A stretch of DNA of 64,000 bases from Nitratireductor sp. XY-223 (lineage in GTDB: Bacteria; Pseudomonadota; Alphaproteobacteria; Rhizobiales; Rhizobiaceae). Position 1 is the first letter of the stretch; each line of letters opens with the position of its first letter. This document shows positions 59,068 through 64,000 of the stretch, in pieces. The notes beneath the pieces were generated by a model. It saw only the letters and a list, made by a program, of their open reading frames with translations. It had not been told where the DNA came from and searched no databases. The translations under genes were made by a program, and so were the position numbers. Location of the stretch: the NCBI RefSeq assembly GCF_004959855.1, contig NZ_SPNT01000007.1, positions 124,001 through 188,000 on the forward strand. The letters run 5' to 3'.

Positions 59068-59155
59068 GCCATAATCCTCGAATTGGCCGATTGCTATTTT
59101 CAGCGTCCACCGTTTAACTGAATCCACACGGCGGAACCGGAAAAGAGGTGCCCCG

Positions 59156-60196
59156 ATGGGCCTGCGCTTCATCTTCATGCTTACCCGCAACGACCAGACC
59201 GTGCCGGAGGCCGCGGAGCATCTGGGCACCGCGCTTTCGCTCGGCGTGCGCCATATCGGCTTCAAGGATGTCGGTCTTCCGGTCAACGCGCTGAAGGCCC
59301 TCAACGCCTCGATCAAGGCAAAGGGCGCGACATCCTATCTGGAAGTCGTTTCGCTCGACCGCGACAGCGAGGTCGCTTCGGCCCGCGCCGCCGTCGAAAT
59401 CGGCGTCGATGTGCTGCTCGGCGGCACGCGCGTCGACGACGTGCTGCCCGTCCTCGAAGGATCAGGCACCGAATACTACCCGTTCCCGGGCCGCATCGTC
59501 GGCCATCCGAGCGTTCTTGAGGGAACGATCGCGGAAATCGCCGAGAGCGCCCGCGACCTTGCATCGCGCGACGGCGTGAGCGGGCTCGATCTGCTCGCCT
59601 ACCGCTCGCCGACCGCCGACGTGCCGGAACTGATCGCGGCGGTGTGCGCGGCGGCCGAAAAACCGGTCATCGTTGCCGGCTCCATCGCCAGCAAGGAGCG
59701 CATCGCCGCCGTGCGCGAGGCGGGCGCCGCCGGCTTCACGATCGGAACGGCCGCGCTGGACGGCGCCTACCCGGCTGAAGGGGAAGGCCTTGAGGCGCAG
59801 CTCGCCGGTATCGTCCGGGATGTCGCCGAACTCAATGGGCACCTGTCCCCCTTCGGCAAGAAGAACCTCGACACCGCCTTCGACGGCATACCCGAACCAT
59901 GGTCGCCGCGCGTCGCCGGACAGGTCAACGAAATGCAGATCAAGCTCGCCCGGTTCGAGGGCGCCTTTAACTGGCACTTCAACGCCCGCGAGGACAAGCT
60001 GCTGCTGGTGCATCGCGGCCGCCTGCTCGTGCGGTTCCGCGACCGCGAGGAAATCGTCGAGGAAGGCGAGTTCATCGTCGTGCCGCATGGCGTCGAGCAT
60101 TGCCCGGTCGCCCTGACGGAGACCTGCGAGGTTGTTGTACTGGAGCCTTCAATGCCTGCGGGCAGCGGCAGTTTCGGGGAAGCGCGTCGCATCTAG
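59156..60196 (+). CDS. TIM-barrel protein fused to a C-terminal cupin
   Basis: The 346-residue protein joins two domains. Residues 1 to ~220 are a TIM barrel with a phosphate-binding end: PVIVAGSIASKERIAAVREAGAAGFTIGTAAL. Residues ~235-345 are a small cupin: IKLARFEGAFNWHFNAREDKLLLVHRGRLLVRF...EEGEFIVVPHGVEHCPV. In the cupin the first motif H-x-H and following Glu are changed (HFN, EDK), so metal binding may be weakened or lost. I do not recognise the fused protein as a characterised enzyme. It lies 88 bases after the amidotransferase gene and probably belongs to the same regulon. A phosphorylated substrate is likely from the barrel end. Confidence 0.7.
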   Translation: MGLRFIFMLTRNDQTVPEAAEHLGTALSLGVRHIGFKDVGLPVNALKALNASIKAKGATSYLEVVSLDRDSEVASARAAVEIGVDVLLGGTRVDDVLPVLEGSGTEYYPFPGRIVGHPSVLEGTIAEIAESARDLASRDGVSGLDLLAYRSPTADVPELIAAVCAAAEKPVIVAGSIASKERIAAVREAGAAGFTIGTAALDGAYPAEGEGLEAQLAGIVRDVAELNGHLSPFGKKNLDTAFDGIPEPWSPRVAGQVNEMQIKLARFEGAFNWHFNAREDKLLLVHRGRLLVRFRDREEIVEEGEFIVVPHGVEHCPVALTETCEVVVLEPSMPAGSGSFGEARRI

Positions 60197-60359
60197 AGCA
60201 AGGCACTCACCGATCCTGACATAGCACCCGCGGCGGCGGCCAGGCCTGGATCCCCTCGCTGCAGCGCCCTCCGGCGCTTCGCGCTTGCCGAACAGCAGGC
60301 AGCGTTCCATGTTACGTCCGGCAAGGACGTGTTGTCTTCAGATTGACCGGGTTTCGCAA

Positions 60360-61379
60360 ATGGCTTTGCTGGAGTTTACGGATCGCGGCATCTATTGCCG
60401 CCGCGCGGATGTCTACATCGACCCGTGGAAACCCGTCGACCGGGCGCTGATCACGCACGGGCACGCCGACCACGCGCGGCCCGGTCACGGCGCCTATCTC
60501 AGCACCGAAGCCGCGGCGCCCGTCATTCGCCTGCGGCTCGGCGACATCGCATTGCAGACGGTGCAATTCGGCGAGACGCGGACGATAAACGGGGTTTCCG
60601 TCTCGTTTCATCCGGCCGGCCATATTCCCGGCTCGGCGCAGATCAGGATCGAATACAAAGGTGAGGTCTGGGTCGTTTCCGGCGACTACAAGGTCACGCC
60701 AGACAATCTGTCCGAGACCTTCGAGCCGGTCCGATGCAACGCATTCATCAGCGAATGCACCTTCGGACTGCCGGTCTTCAAATGGCGCCCGCAAGTGGAC
60801 GTTCTTTCCGACATCAACAGTTGGTGGCGGGACAATGCCGCCGACGGCCGAACCAGCGTGCTGGGTGCCTATTCGCTTGGAAAGGCGCAGCGCCTGCTGG
60901 CCGGAATCGACGATGGCATCGGGCCGATCTTCACCCATGGCGCGGTGGAAAACACCAACGCGGTTCTGCGCTCGCAGGGACTTTCCCTTCCGCAAACCAC
61001 GCAGGTGACCGACGAGCAGCAAAAAAAGGATTACGCCGGCGCCCTTGTCATCGCGCCGCCGGGGGCGCTCGGCTCGAACTGGATGCGCCGGTTTCCGAAG
61101 GCTTCGACCGGGTTCGCTTCCGGCTGGATGGCGCTGCGCGGCGTGCGGCGCCGGCGTGCCGTGGACCGCGGCTTCGTGCTTTCCGATCACTGCGACTGGA
61201 CCGAACTGAACGAGGCGATTGCCGCCACCGGCGCCGAGCGGATCTATGTCACGCATGGCTACACGGAGATCTTCAGGCGCTGGCTCGAGGAGCGCGGATA
61301 CGATGCACGCATTGTCGAGACCGAGTTCCGCGGCGATGATCTCGAGGAGCCGGCGGAAGGCGAAAGGACGTCCGCATGA
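60360..61379 (+). CDS. Ligase-associated DNA exonuclease (metallo-beta-lactamase family)
   Basis: The 339-residue protein is an MBL/beta-CASP-type nuclease. It begins LEFTDRGIYCRRADVYIDPWKPVDRALITHGHADHARPGH, where HGHADH supplies zinc ligands. HPAGHIPGSAQIRIEY and SDHCDWTELNEAI are further ligand motifs. This family always accompanies an ATP-dependent DNA ligase in proteobacteria; here the ligase gene overlaps by 4 bases. It should trim DNA ends in repair. The ATG at 60360 is the family start. Confidence 0.9.
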   Translation: MALLEFTDRGIYCRRADVYIDPWKPVDRALITHGHADHARPGHGAYLSTEAAAPVIRLRLGDIALQTVQFGETRTINGVSVSFHPAGHIPGSAQIRIEYKGEVWVVSGDYKVTPDNLSETFEPVRCNAFISECTFGLPVFKWRPQVDVLSDINSWWRDNAADGRTSVLGAYSLGKAQRLLAGIDDGIGPIFTHGAVENTNAVLRSQGLSLPQTTQVTDEQQKKDYAGALVIAPPGALGSNWMRRFPKASTGFASGWMALRGVRRRRAVDRGFVLSDHCDWTELNEAIAATGAERIYVTHGYTEIFRRWLEERGYDARIVETEFRGDDLEEPAEGERTSA

Positions 61380-62968
61380 GGGACTTCGCGGAACTTTTCA
61401 CGGCGCTCGACCGCACAACAAAGACGACCGTCAAGGTTGCCGCCCTCTCGGAGTTCTTCAAAGCCGCCAGTGATGACGACAAACTCTGGACCATTGCGCT
61501 CCTGTCCCATCGCCGGCCGCGCCGGACAGTCAATACGACGATGCTGCGCGAATGGGCCGCGGAAGCTGCCGGCATTCCCCTTTGGCTGTTCGAGGAAGCC
61601 TACCCGGTGGTCGGCGACCTTGCCGAGACGATCGCGCTCGTCCTGCCGGAACATGGCGACGCAAAAGACGTCTCGCTGAGCGAGTGGATCAACCTGATCG
61701 TCGGGCTCAGCAGCGTCGAAGAGGACGAGCGCAAGCAAGCCGTGACCAACGCCTGGCGCCGCCTGGACCGCGTCGAGTGTTTCCTCTTCAACAAGCTGAT
61801 CACCGGCGGCTTTCGCGTCGGCGTGTCGCAAAAGCTCATGTCGCGGGCCCTGTCGAAGGCGACCGGCATCGATGAGGCCGTCATCGCGCACAGGCTGATG
61901 GGCGACTGGACCCCGCAGAACACCACCTATGACGACCTGATTCTGTCGGGCGACGTCAATGACGATCACTCGCGCCCCTACCCTTTCTGTCTCGCCTATG
62001 CCGTGGAAGACGATGTCGACGCACTGGGCGAGCCCGCCGACTGGCTGGCGGAGCGCAAATGGGACGGCATCCGCGGACAGGTGATCGTGCGCAACGGCGA
62101 GGTCTTCGTCTGGTCGCGCGGCGAGGAACTGGTGACGGACCGGTTCCCGGAGTTCCATGCGCTGGCGGAGCTGTTGCCCGACGGTACGGTCCTCGACGGC
62201 GAAATCCTGCCGTGGCGCGACGGCCGACCCATGGATTTCCAGTCCCTGCAGACCCGCATCGGGCGCAAGACGGTCGGCAAGAAGCTGCTGAAGGACGCGC
62301 CGGTCATCCTCATGGCCTATGACGTCATGGAGGACCGGGGCGTCGATATCAGGGAAATCCCTTTTGAGACACGCCGGGCGCGCCTGGAGGAGATCGTCGC
62401 AGACGCGGCCGCGCCGGTGCTGCACCTGTCTCCGATGCTGGAATTCGATGACTGGCAGTCCCTGTCGGCCGAACGCGAACAGTCGCGCGCCCATGCCAGC
62501 GAAGGCCTGATGCTGAAACGCAGGAGCAGCGTCTACCATACAGGACGGCGCAAGGGCGACTGGTTCAAGTGGAAGGTCGATCCGATGACCGTGGATGCGG
62601 TGATGATCTATGCCCAGCGCGGGCATGGCCGGCGTGCCAACCTCTACACCGATTTCACCTTCGCCGTGTGGAAGGACGGCGAGCTGGTGCCCTTCACAAA
62701 GGCCTATTCGGGTCTGACCGATGCGGAATTCAACGAGATCACCAACTGGGTGCGGCGCAACACGCTGGAGCGGTTCGGGCCGGTGCGGCGCGTCACACCG
62801 GTCCTGGTGTTCGAGATCGCCTTTGAAGGCATTCAGAACAGCAAGCGCCACAAGTCAGGCATTGCGCTGCGCTTTCCGCGCATGCGGCGATGGCGCCGCG
62901 ACAAGCCCGCCGACGAGGCCGGCACCATCGAAGAGCTGTTCGGGTTTCTTGAGGCAAATGCCGGCTGA
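61376..62968 (+). CDS. ATP-dependent DNA ligase (LigC/LigB type)
   Basis: The 530-residue protein has the ligase motif I in LAERKWDGIRGQVI (the K-x-D-G Lys takes AMP), with RFPEFHALAELLPDGTVLDGEIL and GLMLKRRSSVYHTGRRKGDWFKWK (motif IIIa-V region). The N-terminal ~200 residues form the DNA-binding domain. The catalytic part is ATP-dependent. A helicase and metallophosphoesterase often found with this pair are not visible before the end of the window. Confidence 0.92.
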   Translation: MRDFAELFTALDRTTKTTVKVAALSEFFKAASDDDKLWTIALLSHRRPRRTVNTTMLREWAAEAAGIPLWLFEEAYPVVGDLAETIALVLPEHGDAKDVSLSEWINLIVGLSSVEEDERKQAVTNAWRRLDRVECFLFNKLITGGFRVGVSQKLMSRALSKATGIDEAVIAHRLMGDWTPQNTTYDDLILSGDVNDDHSRPYPFCLAYAVEDDVDALGEPADWLAERKWDGIRGQVIVRNGEVFVWSRGEELVTDRFPEFHALAELLPDGTVLDGEILPWRDGRPMDFQSLQTRIGRKTVGKKLLKDAPVILMAYDVMEDRGVDIREIPFETRRARLEEIVADAAAPVLHLSPMLEFDDWQSLSAEREQSRAHASEGLMLKRRSSVYHTGRRKGDWFKWKVDPMTVDAVMIYAQRGHGRRANLYTDFTFAVWKDGELVPFTKAYSGLTDAEFNEITNWVRRNTLERFGPVRRVTPVLVFEIAFEGIQNSKRHKSGIALRFPRMRRWRRDKPADEAGTIEELFGFLEANAG

Positions 62969-62979
62969 TGGCATCCGGC

Positions 62980-64000
62980 TCAATCCGGCAACCGCCGCAC
63001 CGACCCGATATCCGTTTCCCGTCCCGTGCGCGCGGATTCGATGGCGCTGAACGCGAGGGCCAGGCTCCGGAGGTTTCCCGAAGCCGCGTTCAGCGGCTCC
63101 CGATCCTCCTCGATGGCACAGAGCAACTCGCCCATGGCGCCCCGGAATCCGTCGTTGAACCACTGCCCAACCAGTTCGGGAGCGGCCCAGCCTGCTTCCG
63201 TCGTCAGTGTGACCCGTTGCTGGCCGAGGTCGGGGCCGGTGCTCATCAGGCTGCCCTCGGTTCCGGCGATGTAGGTCGTGTCCTGCGGCCCGAAACGCGT
63301 TGCGGCATCGAAAACCAGCGAGGCCTGGCCGTCGTCCAGCCGTACCAGGCACTCGGCCAGCAAAGGCGGCGCCGCCTGCTGGTCCGGCGCGCGCGCATTC
63401 ATCGCGAACACGGAACGCGCGCGCTCGCCCGCAATGCTCACAAGGAAATCGAACCAGTGGATGGCGAAATCATAGAAGACCAGGTCGTCGATCGCCTCGA
63501 ATGCCGTGCCCTTGATCCAGCTGTGATCCCAGTGAATGCCGATATGACAGCTTATCAGGTCGCCGATGATACCGGTCCTCACGGCCTCGCGCATATAGGA
63601 AAGATGGGGCGCCCAGCGGCCGTTCTGGTTGACCGCCAACCTGACACCGTTTTCGCCGGCAAGGCGCACAAGCCGCTCTCCGGTATCGAGATCAAGCACG
63701 AAAGGTTTCTGCGAAAGCACGTTCTTGCCGGCCGCCAGTGCGCTTTCGACGAGCGCCACGCGTTCGGCCGGATGGGGGGTGATATCGACCACCTCGATGG
63801 CGGGATCGGTCAGCACGTCATCGTAACTGTCGGAGGCGATGGCTTCGGGAAAGAACTCGTCGCGCCGGGCAACGGCATGGGCAAGGGTGCGGCTGCAGAT
63901 GATGGCGACATCGAAACCGGCCGTCCGGTAAGCGTCCAGATGCGAGGCGGAAATCCCGCCCGCACCGACAAGGGCGATGCGCGGGCGATAGTCCGACGGG
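62980..64000 (-). CDS. Gfo/Idh/MocA family oxidoreductase, N-terminus cut by window edge
   Basis: About 340 residues are visible. Near the cut end is the NAD(P) fold RIALVGAGGISASHLDAYRTAG. SDSYDDVLTDPAIEVVDITPHP follows, then EKPF-like SQKPFVLD (consensus EKP), which is the sugar-oxidoreductase motif. The remainder is the C-terminal alpha/beta domain with IHWDHSWIKGTAFEAIDDLVFYDFAIHWFDF. The family oxidises or reduces sugars and inositols with NAD(P). The first few residues lie outside the window. It converges with the DNA ligase gene (11 bases apart). Confidence 0.85.
   Translation of the reverse strand, partial: PSDYRPRIALVGAGGISASHLDAYRTAGFDVAIICSRTLAHAVARRDEFFPEAIASDSYDDVLTDPAIEVVDITPHPAERVALVESALAAGKNVLSQKPFVLDLDTGERLVRLAGENGVRLAVNQNGRWAPHLSYMREAVRTGIIGDLISCHIGIHWDHSWIKGTAFEAIDDLVFYDFAIHWFDFLVSIAGERARSVFAMNARAPDQQAAPPLLAECLVRLDDGQASLVFDAATRFGPQDTTYIAGTEGSLMSTGPDLGQQRVTLTTEAGWAAPELVGQWFNDGFRGAMGELLCAIEEDREPLNAASGNLRSLALAFSAIESARTGRETDIGSVRRLPD

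Overview
The window is a gene-dense, high-GC stretch of what looks like an alphaproteobacterial chromosome or large replicon, probably Hyphomicrobiales (Rhizobiales). The basis is the gene types: glxBCD/mgsABC-like glutamate synthase trio, many ABC importers with FCD-type GntR regulators, a PPi-type phosphofructokinase and a ligase-associated DNA exonuclease/ligase pair. No rRNA, tRNA, CRISPR array or insertion sequence was seen. No gene-free stretch exceeds about 200 bases. Both ends of the window cut genes.

Layout. (1) 1-4.5 kb: a minus-strand run of aconitase X large and small subunits, a maleate isomerase/Asp-Glu racemase-like protein and a truncated sulfotransferase, with a divergent extradiol dioxygenase. 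(2) 4.5-11.8 kb: a minus-strand biosynthetic cluster of GNAT-like protein, asparagine synthase, acyl carrier protein, acyl-AMP ligase, NAD synthase-like amidase and polysaccharide deacetylase. (3) 11.8-16.9 kb: an RND efflux pair with a divergent TetR regulator and a perfect palindromic operator between them. (4) 17.0-25.5 kb: an amide-type ABC importer joined to both subunits of an N,N-dimethylformamidase-like iron hydrolase and a LuxR regulator. The small subunit is fused in frame to the importer permease. (5) 25.5-38.2 kb: a second branched-chain-type ABC importer, then an operon for a minimal bacterial microcompartment (one hexamer, one trimer and one pentamer shell protein). That operon also holds a CoA-acylating aldehyde dehydrogenase, a malate dehydrogenase-like protein with a long N-terminal extension, an opine dehydrogenase-like protein, a RidA protein and a glutamine-synthetase-like ligase, with a divergent sarcosine-oxidase-type FAD enzyme. 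(6) 38.4-40.0 kb: a secreted thioredoxin-like protein and an alpha/beta hydrolase. (7) 40.1-49.4 kb: a sugar importer and a non-phosphorylating sugar-acid pathway with its own GntR regulator and two matching operators. (8) 49.4-51.8 kb: PPi-PFK, a glutathione-transferase-like protein and a flavodoxin-like protein. (9) 52.0-54.3 kb: an AT-richer two-membrane-segment protein with nine 43-residue repeats, not recognised. (10) 54.4-60.2 kb: the MgsABC/GlxBCD-like trio, a divergent GntR regulator, a class I amidotransferase and a TIM-barrel/cupin fusion. (11) 60.4-64 kb: DNA exonuclease and ATP-dependent ligase, then a truncated Gfo/Idh/MocA oxidoreductase.

How the genes may work together. Three near-identical 21-bp palindromes lie upstream of the second importer, between the glutamine-synthetase-like/microcompartment operon and the FAD oxidase, and between the MgsABC-like operon and the GntR gene. 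This suggests one regulon. The enzymes fit a generalised N-alkylglutamate route. An imported amine would be gamma-glutamylated, transferred to form an N-substituted glutamate, and oxidised by the FAD enzyme to an aldehyde plus glutamate. The aldehyde would then be converted to an acyl-CoA inside the microcompartment, with NAD+ regenerated by the malate dehydrogenase-like enzyme. This pathway is inference. The genes, the shared operators and the absence from the window of a recognisable signature enzyme or phosphotransacylase are what the sequence shows.
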